Assembly: GCA_032718565.1 (NCBI GenBank)
Contig: JAVGVS010000167.1
Location: forward strand, 573,833 to 637,832
Length of the DNA: 64,000 nucleotides
From: Distichodus sexfasciatus
Taxonomy: Eukaryota; Chordata; Actinopteri; Characiformes; Distichodontidae
Direction: 5' to 3'
The position numbers and the translations under genes are program-made. Positions 10,890 through 22,859 of this stretch are shown piece by piece. Positions within the stretch are counted from its first letter, which is position 1. Each line of letters begins with the position of its first letter. The notes under the pieces are model-generated. The model was not told the DNA's origin. It did not search any database and saw nothing but the letters and a program-made list of their open reading frames with translations.

Positions 10890-13800
10890 GGACTCTCTAT
10901 TTTGCAATATATTCCTGGTCACCAAGCAAATAATTTAATTATGGTTGTAATTTTTTTTAATTAAAGGACAAAATGCTTTATGCCACAGATGTGTAATACA
11001 TTGTAATACATTTTAAACTGCAAATTACTTTTACAATGTATTTTTTTAAACTAATGGATTTTGAAATGTCAGTGTGAATAATTTCATTGTATATATTGCA
11101 AGTTTAATGATATTAGTTAAAACTGTGCATTTGTGTGACTAAAAACATGTCAGACAAATAAAAAAAACATATCATAAAAATAATTAGACAATGTGCAAAG
11201 CTCTTTAACACCAAGATAACAAAACAGGAAGTGGTGACAATGTGTCATTTCCAGAATAGGGAAGTTTATTGCCCGCAGTGGTATTAATACAGTTACTTGG
11301 AGAAAAGCTGGAACAATTACTGTGGTTTCGCTAATCAGAATTCTCAGAAAATGGACTAAGCCCATCCGTTTGCAATTTCATAAGATGCATGCTGGTCTTG
11401 TACAGAGGTAGTGATGCAGAAAGATTGCATAAGAGTTCAGGCTGCTCTAAAGGCTGAAATGGACGTTTACTTGGGGTAAAACTGCCCTCCCTTTATTTTA
11501 CCTGAGGGGTTTACAGCAAATTTAAGGAAGTAACAGACGCTTTCACACAGTGAGAAACTGAGGACATGTAGACATAACCAGCTGCCTGTTCTAAAATGAG
11601 GGGTTTCAGTTCTCATTAAAAATACCTCCAATAAGTTGCAACATCATTGATGGTGCAGCCTGAGGACAGCGAAGATAACATCATAGCAGTTGCAAAATAG
11701 AGAAATTGAACAAAAAAATTACATTACTATGTCAGTTAAGCCTGAAATAAACCCTGGATAAAATATATGGGCACTTAATGTTCTCCTTTCTCAGATATAA
11801 TAAGCTAAATCATTCAGTGTTGAAATACACAGCTCTTTTAAATGATGAATCATGTTCAGTGGAATTATGTCACACCAGTTAGTTGATATTTTAAGGACAG
11901 ACAAGGGTTTCTTCATCTTTAAAGTGCAACAATGCAGAAACAACGCTTAAGAATACAACACATAGGATATGACAAATTTTATTTGTGACAGAAGTCTCAG
12001 TGTCCTAAAACTCCATCAGAGGTTTAAGCAGTACACCAACAAGGTACATAATTAAAATATTTAGCTATTAACTAATATTGTGCATGTATTTCCGACATTG
12101 TGTCAAATTATTTCATATTTCATACCAGAAAATACTGCCATTTCTGAAAATTGTGACAATTCCTACAAATTAAAATCAGCTTATAAAAATGTTTGAATGT
12201 TCATCAGCCTGGCACTGAAAAACAATAAAGTGATTAATTTCTGTTAAGGGCAATTTAAAGGTCTGCCATCTAGGTTATCAGCAATATTCCAATGACAGTA
12301 CTGTGCTATTTACACACGCATAATTTTAGACATCAAATTACCTTGCAAAAATACACAGTGACATAAAAAAACCAACACAAAAAAATCACGCTAAAATATT
12401 GATTAAAATAAATTTTTGTGTTGTTTTATGAAACTTAACTGTCACCTACATGGAATGCACACATGGTCTTACTTAAACTGTTTTTGAGAATGTGTATCAA
12501 AGAATTCATATTTAAACAGCATGGACTGCACCTCCAATGTCAAAGTTTTGTCTTTAGCAAAAGGATTCAAATGCACAGTTAGGAACACACAAATCAAGAG
12601 AATAGGGGGAAGGGTGCTCTAGTCCACAGGGTTAGAGCTGATACAGCTCATTTGTCAATGTCACCACATAAGGACTAATTTGTAGTCCAGCTGTTTCCAT
12701 ATATGATGTGTTGAAACGCTCTATCAGAAAAATAGGGCCAGGGCTAGTGCAGACTATTAGGAGTCTTCATAATAGAATGAGAATGTCTAAGAGACAATGG
12801 CACTGCATAATCACTGTAGTTTCCAGACAGCCAAACAGAAAGGATCCTTGGCTGCAAGAATGCACGGTGTGTGTGTGTGTGTGTGTGTGCGCGTGCGTTC
12901 ATGTTCATGTTCATGAAGAATCTGAAAATAGGTTTAAATGTAATTTTAAAAAATGTAAATACTTCTAAAATGTAAGAAAACCTTAAATACAAAATTTCTA
13001 CCATATCTCAGTACTGCTTTCGAAGCAGGCAACATTGTGCATTGTAACATTGCAGTGTTAATGGGGTAAAATAAAATATTACAAACTTGCAGATCACTTG
13101 GTTCTCTGTACTTACTATATACTGCTTTTAAGTTAAAGTCTCTCACATGTGACATGATGGCCTCTAGTGGAACTATGGCAATTGACACAGACAGCTCAAT
13201 CTTTTCCCTCCACTTGAACTGTAGGACTGCCAACCCCAGCTGGCTTTGACATTAACACCAGGCCATGACTGACAGAGGGCCTGGCCTTGGGTTGGTTCCC
13301 CTGGGGTCCCTACAGTACATTCAGATCTCCTTTTTGCCTCTTGATTTACCGCCCTCGGTGGCCACGCGTTGATCCATTTCCCTTCTCAGTTTGCTCACAG
13401 GGCACCCCAAAAAACCATCCCCCAGCAATATATTTGCTTTATGATTTCCTGAGGAGCCAATGAAGAAAAGCAAGCCTTGCTCCCTTGCACCTGTTCCAGT
13501 TAATGCACAGCCCAGTCCAGGTCAAACTGGGAGGGGTGGGTCAGTGTGTCACAGACTTCAATGTGGATCTTCCATTTTCCTCTTCCCCAGGCTTGATCTG
13601 GGACCCAGCAGTGTGTGGCTGATTGGAGCAGATACTCACATTGGTGCATGTATGTCAGTTTAACATACCGGTCAACCTGGGGCCCCAGGCTGAGCCCTGC
13701 TGTGCATGCAAGATTAACATGTGTGGCGGGTGTTTGCACAGCACCATTCACAACATGGAGCACGACATTCATAAGGCAAATGTTAAGAAATTTATGTTGC

Positions 13801-14061
13801 TTTTTTGGGGTGATGTGCAGATGTGGTCTCGTTGATGACTGGAAGTGAGCATTTCTTCCCACTCAAGCTCCTTATCAAAACTTTTTTTGTATGCCTAATT
13901 TTACCCTGCTCTCTTTGGCATGGAATTTGTATATCTTTGATTTGCAGATCTTGACTTATGCATAAGTGCATCAGTATTAAAAACAAAACTGACTAGAAAA
14001 TTAATAAAAACTTTACCAATGCCATAACTGTAATACTGAGCTGAATTCTGTAGTACATGTA

Positions 14062-14095
<34 letters not shown>

Positions 14096-14300
14096 GTACA
14101 AGCCATAGTTTAATTTTACTTAGTTACGAAATTTATGCGTAATCTGACTACCCATTGGATTTATCACTGGTGCCACTGCACATTATTATTTTTTGTGAAT
14201 GATGTTAAATGTCATTTTGTTATTTTCTCTACAGTGCATTGTTGCATTTTCCTGCGTAAAATACTTTTTTTAAATTGAAAATATTTTCAAAGACTTCTCT
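10890..14300. other. Gene desert segment with a (GT)n tract and a GC-richer island
   Basis: There is no recognised gene. A (GT)n microsatellite lies at 12867-12889. Bases 11200-11580 have enhancer-like texture, with TAAT cores and little simple sequence. Bases 13240-13870 are clearly more GC-rich than their surroundings and hold short frames on both strands, none with a motif I know. That island could be an unrecognised transposon fragment, an exon or a regulatory block. Confidence 0.25.
14061..14090. repeat. (ATT)n microsatellite
   Basis: Ten uninterrupted ATT-type trinucleotide units in AT-rich DNA. Similar (AAT)n tracts occur at 18408 and 27211. Confidence 0.9.
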
Positions 14301-14315
14301 GTTAAGTAGTAATGG

Positions 14316-14552
14316 ATGATTGTGTTTGCCATGACCTCCTGTTATTTACTTTCACTTGATTTGTTAAAAGGAAAAAACCTGCCATTTCTTGAAAAGCAAC
14401 AAATCCTGAAAGATGAATGTAATCGTCTTAGTGTCCCTCTGCATTTAGATTCATTGTATTACCGTCTGGTCTGTGCGGCCTGCAAGGAGAAGTATGATCA
14501 CTTTAACCTCAGTGACATTTCTGGAGACATACCAACATTTATTACAGGATAA
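14316..14552 (+). CDS. Unrecognised 78-residue open frame, possible exon
   Basis: The frame encodes a mixed-composition peptide unlike the low-complexity frames around it. It contains LLKGKNLPFLEKQQIL, DECNRLSVPLHLDSLYYRL, a CAAC pair and YDHFNLSDISGDIPTF. It is predicted helical in part and could be an exon, since the surrounding DNA is otherwise AT-rich and stop-laden. I do not recognise the sequence and see no strong splice acceptor, signal peptide or companion exon. Chance is a serious alternative. Confidence 0.15.
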   Translation: MIVFAMTSCYLLSLDLLKGKNLPFLEKQQILKDECNRLSVPLHLDSLYYRLVCAACKEKYDHFNLSDISGDIPTFITG

Positions 14553-14559
14553 TTTTTTT

Positions 14560-17500
14560 GTTGGCACCTATTAAACAACAGAACAAGTTTTACGGGTTTC
14601 ATCAACATGCATAATTTTAGAAAGGGCTGCTGGAATCATGCTGGACTTTCAATGGTAATGCACATCTGAAATCTGTCCACAGCCTCTGGCTCAAGTCTGC
14701 ACTTTCCTGGAATGGAACTGACAAATAGTAAGCCCATTAAGGTCCAGTGAAAGAAGCAAATTACAGAATTATGAGAGAAGCATGATGTGGCAAGGTCTGT
14801 TTTTGCCAGTCATGTATTTATTCATCAACTATCAGAAACCAGTACAAATCTAGTGTATTGAAGGTATGTAGAAGTGTTTTACGAAAATATATATATAAAA
14901 AGGGCTGAATGTTGTTTTATTTCACTCCCTGTTCAAAAAATGCTGAAAAAGTGTTAATTAACAAATCTCTAAAATAACACTCTGCTAGCCTGTCTGTATA
15001 AATGTGCATGTGTGCTCATTTTTTAAAAGTTAATAGATGACAGTGAAGGAGATGGAATATTTTTTTTATTAGGGAGTCCATTAACAAATAAAATTGCTCC
15101 AAAAGCTTAAAATAAAGCACCCACCCAACCGTAGTTGCTGCTTCCTCTCCTTTTCCCTTTGTTGATGGTTATGTGAGTTCAAACAACTCTTAATAGAACC
15201 TTACTGGCCCATGGGACTAATTAAGTCACAGGCCTCAGGGTTTCCAGCTCATCATCTGGCTGGCCTGTGTTAATATCAGCTTTGGGAAAGTCAGGCCTCC
15301 ACTCACAAGGAGGGAAGTACATGACCAAATGCAGAGGAATGCACAGAATTTGAAGGAGAGAGAGAAAAAGAGTGACTGAGAAAATCCATGTCTGCTGCCA
15401 AAAGAACTAGTTGTAAGCTGTAAGAATTATTTATCTTGAATATCACATGTAAGCCAAATAAAGAATAAATGATATGAACAAGTGAACACACTCTGAAATA
15501 TTTCAAATTCTCTTATATTAGACAAGTACATTTCTCAAAATTATATTGTTTGATTAAAATTCATTTATTAATAATGATGATATTCATAACAGTGCTTATA
15601 ACATTTACACTTACTGTATATTTAAATTATTATTAAAACAGTTTAATCCATTTTACAATATATTTACCGATATATTTATGGAACTGGGAATGAATATGAA
15701 GAAATAACAAATTAAAATATATATGAATATTTTAGAGAAACGAGGAAAATATTATTTTCTTTATTTTCCATCATATCTAAGGATTTTTTTTTTTTTCGTC
15801 TCATGCTTTTTATTTGTACAGACATGGGTTGCCTTGAAACTAAAAACTATATTTAGCTCATAATTGCACATGTCTATGGAATATTTTACTGCTTATTAAG
15901 TGCATGTGGGAAAATATATACATTTTTAAAAAGTAGAGTCTGTTTTAAAATCCTCTGTTTGCACATGAAACTGTCATGATATTTGTCAGTGGCCTTTAAA
16001 GACCTATAAGAGCAGTGGATTTTTTGGCACTTTCAGAAAAAGAGGCCTATTTTAAGTTCATTACCGTCCTCTACAACTTTGTGCAGGACTTGGTACCAGA
16101 AAAACATCCTGTAATCTTGTATAAGTCCTTACAAGGCTGCTGAGACTGTATAATGTGAGCAGGTGAGGACCTCTCTTTGAAATTTAGTAGATTTACGCTG
16201 GGGCTACATCTTTGACTTCTGAGTTATGGAAATTATTTAGAACTTTTTCAACAAGCCATTTGGGTTGTTCCTTGTAATATCCATAAAACTTGAAATGGAT
16301 AAAATACATTTTGTTTGAATGTGACTTTGAAATGTAAGTGCCAATGGACTCATCATGTGCAATTAGAGAATTTCTTCAAGGTTTTGGTCTTTTGGCTCAG
16401 GAGCACAGTTGTTCTGTTGTGGTAAGTATTTGTTGTATCGCCATACCAGTTAAAATTCCTCAAATTCGTAGGCAAAATGTTCAGTATTATTTAGAAATTT
16501 GAATCAAAATACTCTCCTATTGCCAGTACACAGAACATATCTGTTTAATGTTAAATTGAATGAATCCTACCAATGAAGGCTTCAGCCAGCATAAACTTCC
16601 TATCCAACACTGATTTAAAGTGCCCAGGTCAGAATTGTTTTTTTGTCAGAAAAGATTTTTCATCTGTGAATAAAATAAAAGGCCACAATGGATCACTTCA
16701 ATGGCCATTGGTCACTGATTCCATTGTTTCATTATAGTGATATTCTTATGTCTAATATCTAATAGTGTCCTTCACCAGAGCACTGGCTTTTTTCAAAATG
16801 TTTCATTCCCAGAACAGCCATGGCCTTGCTGTAAGCACAATTTAGCGTCCATAATTTTTTCATCGAATCAAAAATTAACGATTTAGGCCTTGGCCAAAAG
16901 CAGACAAAATTGGTGTGAAACTCAATTGATTCAAATTCTAAATTTTCTACAGTAGAATATCATATTATCACAAAAAAGCAGTAGGTTCAGGCAATGCCTT
17001 CCTCTAAAATATGATTGGTCCCCAGTTTGGTAATCTTTTTTCATTGAACATTCATCTGGGAACTCCGATAGTATCCAGTGAGATCTGCATCTGGCTTCAT
17101 CAGTCCTTCCAGCGTAATCAGTTTACACACTACGCGTGAGAAGGAAACTCGTTAATGCCATTTTGTTGTGATGGAATGAGAACAAGTTAACCTGGTGCTG
17201 CTAGTAAATTTTTCCTGGTTGTTTTGGCCTGTTCTTTAAGATTACAGAGAAAAATATGTTCCATTCAGTGGCAGGAAGCCTCCTGCAATAACTCTTTTGA
17301 TGACCTTTCATCAAGCAGTAAGAGATTGATGGGGTTTATGGCATTTACAGTCAGTTCAACCAACAACTTCTGTACATATATCATAAATAAATATAAATTT
17401 ATTTCTTAAAATAACTTGAAGCATCTTCACCCTGAAGGTTGCTTTTCCTTACCTTGTGATAATTCACATTTTAGCTCATTTATCCTTATAGCTGCCCTCT

Positions 17501-18400
17501 CCTTTTTGATTTACCATCAAAATCTTTTTACCATCTTCACAAGCACCACGGGAACTCAGTCAGTTGTTCTCAAGAAAAACTGTTCTGAAACAAATTTGCA
17601 TATTTTGAATGAATATGTTGACTTAACACACAGTTTGATTAGAAGGCTTGGCGGCATTGATGTGCAGTTATAACATCTGCACCGCCTCTACTTGACCTGC
17701 AACAGGCTGCATCACTGAAACTGAGTTTGTCTCTTGTCTCCACATATACCATTTCCATGTTCATTCCTTGTTCAGTTTGTTTTTTTCGATTGATGCGTTT
17801 GTTTATTTACGTGTGTCTTTGTTTTCCTCTCCATTCCATTTTAAAAAAGATAACGATTATGGCACCTGCAAGAGGTTTCACCCATTTAAAACACTTCAAG
17901 TACAACCCCTGTTTTAAAAGTGCCCGATCAGCACTACAGTTCACCGAGTGAGTGGATGCCTCTGAGGTAGGATTAGGATGAGTACGTGTCACAGGCACTG
18001 CTGAGATTCCCCTGATAGCCAACCCGGCTTCTTGCAAAAGCAATTATGATTTCATTCATTAAATGGTTAAATAATTTTTTATGTCCGGTCCCAGTGCATT
18101 AGACAACCAGAATGTGTGGTCTGGTTGCCTTGTGTAGTCGGGGCAGATGTGCTTTACAAAGGAGGTGAGGAAATCTCCTCATATTGCATACTATGAATTT
18201 ATTCCAACAGAATAAAGCACATTAGAATGGACAGGAAAGTAGACAATATGTTAGAAGAAAGAAGGGGAGGAGGACAATAACAACAATAATAATAACAATT
18301 ATAATGGTACTAATGAAACAGGTAAACAAAAAAACAAAAAAGGTGATGGAGGGTGATGGAACACCATGGAAACTACAATAATATTCAATGACCAACCAAA
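14560..18400. other. Gene desert segment with enhancer-like blocks
   Basis: No gene recognised. Blocks 15130-15310 and 17040-17190 show balanced composition and embedded homeodomain-like or HMG-like cores, against AT-rich surroundings containing poly-T (15785-15797). They are candidates for conserved non-coding elements only. Short frames at 17224-17951 and 17807-18043 carry no known motif. Confidence 0.2.
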
Positions 18401-18407
18401 TAGAGAA

Positions 18408-18443
<36 letters not shown>
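18408..18443. repeat. (AAT)n microsatellite
   Basis: About eleven AAT units followed by TATATATG. Wider AT-rich trinucleotide tracts surround it at 18280-18560. Confidence 0.85.
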
Positions 18444-18444
<1 letters not shown>

Positions 18445-18559
18445 TATATGTGTAATAATAATGGATAAATATACATTTGTATTATAAAACATTTATATAT
18501 GAAGTGATTTTTTTAACCTAAAAACATACTAATATAATAATAATGATATGTAATAATAA

Positions 18560-21500
18560 TTAGGTCTGACGTGTAAATGAGGTTGTATCCCCATTTTGTT
18601 GTTCCTTTGTTATTGAATCTCAGAGTTAACCCAGTGTCATTTAAAATTATACCCTTAAATGGGAACAGAGATGGAAAGGCCTGGGGCGTCCTCCTTGAGG
18701 AGCTGATTGATGACTTCCACCTCTCCTTGTGCCCTGGTCCCGTGATCCTGTGCTTCGCTTCTAGTCCCACTGGCTGCATGAGTTGAGTCTGTGCTTGGTT
18801 TGTGTATGTGTGTGTCAAGCTTTACAGAGTGTTTTTGAATAAATGGAGAGTAGGTCATTAACCTCTTGCATCTGTATCCTCTATTTCAGAAGATCAGCCA
18901 CTGAACGTGATAGTGGTACTGGGGATTTCCTTATACTGTCTCCTGCCAAGAGCATTACAGCTCTGTTCAAATATTTGTCAACTCCCATTAAACATTAAAT
19001 AGTAATACAAAATATAGATGTAACCTTTAAAGGATACTGTCATTGATAATGCATCTCATACTGAAAATAGTATTAAATACTATCATTGTTGCAGCCCTGC
19101 AACAAGAGAGAAGTAGTGAGTGTTCAATTTTTTTTATATATAATCTTGGAGCAAGATCAACTAAATAAAGCAAGTGGGTTGCTTGAATGTCCTGCAAAAT
19201 GAAATAAACAAAATCCTTCTGTGATGTCCAAAAGTGAATGAATGGGTCCAGCCTTTCCTCTAGTCCCTGCAATGATGTAGCCGATAAATAATTTCACATA
19301 AGGAATAGGAGAATAGGCGAAGTGAGTGCTAAATCAGCGCTCTTTCAGCAGGATGTGTGTACTAACAGACAGTTCTTTGGGAATCCACTGAAGAAGCAGC
19401 ACTTCATGGCTCCCATATGGCACACAAGGATAATTATTATCTGGAGACAGGTAAAGCATTGATGTGAAATTCATTCTGATTAAAATATATATTTATATTG
19501 CTATATAAAATTGAATACATTTATATGATTATATGTTAATTTATATACACATAAAGTATGTGTATATATTCTGTCATAAACATAAATTAGACACTAAATG
19601 CATAATTTGACCTCTTAGACCATAATGTAATGCATGAACAATTCAGCAAGATGCTACAATGTAAAGTGTCCACAAGGTGGGAATTAATTACAATAAAGAT
19701 TGGGTTCTAAATTCATACCTGTGTAGAAATTGTCCCTGAGAGATTTTCCACACTCCTCCATTAAATTAAATCTGCCCCGACTACAAGGCAATCAGATCAC
19801 ACATTCTGTTTGTCCTAATGCATTTGGGACAGGACAAGGGGTGAGAAAGCTTACATTTTAAACTGGATTTTTAGAAAAGCGTTTAATGCAGTTTTAAAGT
19901 CTTTTACACCTCTTATTTCACTCCAGTCTTATTTCTTTTCCTATTTCTTTACCTTTAGTCATTCTTTGTAATTCCCCATTACTGCATGTCTAAATGTGTT
20001 TGTATATAATATAATAAAAAATATAATGTATTACACCTTGGTCTGCAGACCAAAAGTGTCTCAGTGAGAGTAATATTGTACACATAATAAAATGGTTTTT
20101 AGAAGTGTATGATGATTTAAGACTAACAGAATTTGAAGACAAGACATTCGATCATAAGATTATAAAGCCTACCAGGAGTGCAGAATCGCATGATAATTTA
20201 GATTTGCAATTGCATTGCTCTCTTTTCCTTTTTTCATTCAGTCACAGAAAGGAAACGCAGTCTGTTTTCTTTTGAACGTGCAACTTTTCCTCCTCAACCA
20301 CCTTGAGTTCTCAAGGTGAATCCTTAAACATCAGGAACCAAATTTAGTGATCCTAAGGATTCTGTAGTTCCATAAAAGAAATTCTGTCTCTAAGATCCAA
20401 GAAGGACAATGAATTTAACATGGAAAAAAAGGCAACAAGATGTTGGCCTTTATTGGTTTGGTAAGAACCATCAATCAGCAGCTCTGCCATCCTCAACACA
20501 CCAATTACAGAAATGTGTGGTAAAATATGCATTAAGTTCAAGAAATAAAATGAAAAGAAAAAAATTGTTGTGTTCACCCAGAAAGTCAAACTTTAAATAC
20601 AAAGAGTTTATTTTGTCATTTATAAAGTTTCTTTAATGTTGATACTTTTAAATACTAGATGTAGTGTATATATAAGTTCAGTTATAAATAAGGCTTTTCT
20701 ATTCATTTCTTCCAACTTGAATTTGACACGGTGAGTGTAACAAAGAGAGTATGTAGTGAACATTGACCGTACATATGAAGGCAATGCTACTGGGGAGGTC
20801 TCCAAATCAGCTCAAATTGACGCAAAACATTAGTATTTCTTTATTTTTAATTGTTCAGAAAATATTTTTTTCCATTTCATAATGTTAGAGAGTAATAAAT
20901 AGAGAAAAAATAAAATAATTTTAAATGTCTGGCACTAACCTTATTTTTCTTCACAGTACTAAGTCAAAGAATGTCTCTGCATAATAGTGCACATTGCACT
21001 ACCTTCATAATACATGTATTTTAACAATTACTGTTTCTCAGACTGGTTTATATATCAAATAACTGTTATATTATTTGAACTGTTAAAATAATTGACTTAC
21101 CTGGATCATATAGTTTATTTAACATGTCACACTCTGTGGCGTTAGTTGGTTGTTCATTGCAACTGCCTTCCAATATTCCTTAGAGAAAATTGAAGGCAGT
21201 ATCACCCTGTTTACAGGGTACACAATCTATAATTCTGTTCCTACATAAAGTGGATAATTTGAAAAACGAAAAAAACAACAAGTTGAGTCAATGTATTTTA
21301 AAAATCCATGATGATCAGTCAGTATAATTTGAATTGTTTATGAGCCATATTTTAAGTGGATTTTGCAGCAGTTAAAAGACTTCTGCAGTGTTACACTTTA
21401 CTTTTAAAGCTCTAAGCTATGAAAAAAGAATGTTGGACAACATCAGCTCGGTTTATTACACTACTGCTGAGAAAAGGCAGCAGTAATATTTCCCAGTCTG

Positions 21501-22430
21501 CGTATAGCTATTGTAAATTAGTAGGATCCTATAGTGAGTAAAGCTTCCATGCATGTCTACAAACTCTAAATGTTTCTTACATGCCAAGAACATCCCCTAT
21601 GCAACAAATGCATGACCTTTGGGATTTTTTAATGTATGTTTTTTCTTAATACTTCTTGTAAAATTTGTGAAATTAAACATGCCCTCCATCATTCTCAAAT
21701 AAAAGTATCAAGCTTTTAGTGTTGAATATTTAATCCCTGAATATGCTTTGTTATGTTTTCACTTGTACTCAAAATTTGCTTCCTCTCTAAACGAGGCAGG
21801 AGGATTTGTTGCCTGCTTCCTTCCTTGACCCAGTGGAATATGCCCATTAAACTGTGGGGAGGAGAAAAACCTGTAGTGCACTAAAAATAAGAAGTTATGT
21901 AAAACCATTGCTTCTTCCTGGAGTCTCTCTTCAACTTTGCAAGTATTCTCAGGAGGGTCGATAACATTACAAGCCATTCAGTTTATATGAATGGGTACTA
22001 ACAGACTTTTTTCCATTTTGATGTATTCTAAATTTTGCAGGCATATCCTGTGGTCCCATCAGAAACAGCCTTAGTTTCAATTTAATCTCTCCCAGAAGGA
22101 TTTGGCTTCCTATTTCAAGTGCAAATTTAATATAGGTCCTACCCCCACCATTCATATCTAACTGCTTCCAAAAGCTGGAGAAAACTTTTTTACATGGAGA
22201 TATAAATAATTTGACATTTTGACATTTCAAACAGGATGCAAATCATTAATAATTATTTAATTACCAGTTATTATAAAATTTTATATTGAATGAGTATAAA
22301 TTATTTTAAAATATATAGTTATTAAGAAATATTATTTCAAATTACATTTTAGGTGAATGGATAATTGAATGGTCTCTTGATTGAAAAAGGATTTATATTA
22401 AAACATGTCAAAAAGTAAATACACTATTTC
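18560..22430. other. Gene desert segment
   Basis: No gene recognised. A balanced-composition block at 18580-18900 contains an AATAAA (18838) after a GT-rich stretch. A short inverted repeat (ACTGCCTTC / GAAGGCAGT) lies at 21163-21200. The remainder is AT-rich with chance frames only. Confidence 0.2.
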
Positions 22431-22769
22431 AAGGCGGCATGATATAGTACACATCTGGTTGAAGACTCTCAGACTGGATACTTGTTTAGAGACCATGGGC
22501 ACCTAACACAGGTCTTCCTCAGACTGTGTCCCAAGCACGTGCGGAGAGCGATCACTAATGAAACTCAGGCTTTCACTTCAGATTAATCCCCTGCTTGGAG
22601 AGTCTAAGGCATAATTAATATAGCAGTTTTACAGGATGAAGTGTTGGTAATCATCTATGCCTTAGTAACACACTAGTTCCGGCATGTTGGCAGTATGCAG
22701 GTAAACTTGTAATCCGAGTCAACCTTTTTTAAGATGCTACTAAGATGCCTCAGGCTTTCTTGTTGGGGG

Positions 22770-22858
22770 TTTGGACCAGTAATATGTAAAGTGCTTTGTG
22801 ATAATGACTGTTGTTAAGAGTGCTATATAAATAAAATTGAATTGAAATTGAATACTAG
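22770..22858 (+). mobile_element. Retroposon 3' tail (L2-type LINE or its SINE)
   Basis: TATGTAAAGTGCTTTGTGAT is followed by GTTAAGAGTGCTATATAAAT and then AAAATTGAATTGAAATTGAA. This arrangement of AAAGTGCTTTGTGA, GTGCTATATAAATAAA and an (ATTGA)n end is a widely shared 3' tail of fish L2-clade LINEs and SINEs that borrow it. The body upstream is too degraded to assign and may reach back to about 22435. Confidence 0.55.
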
Positions 22859-22859
22859 T

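Noticed and set aside
12867..12889. (GT)n tract as Z-DNA regulatory element
   Set aside because: It is only 23 bp and there is no supporting context; listed as a microsatellite only.
21163..21200. Short inverted repeat ACTGCCTTC/GAAGGCAGT as microRNA precursor
   Set aside because: The stem is only about 12 bp, too short for a pre-miRNA.
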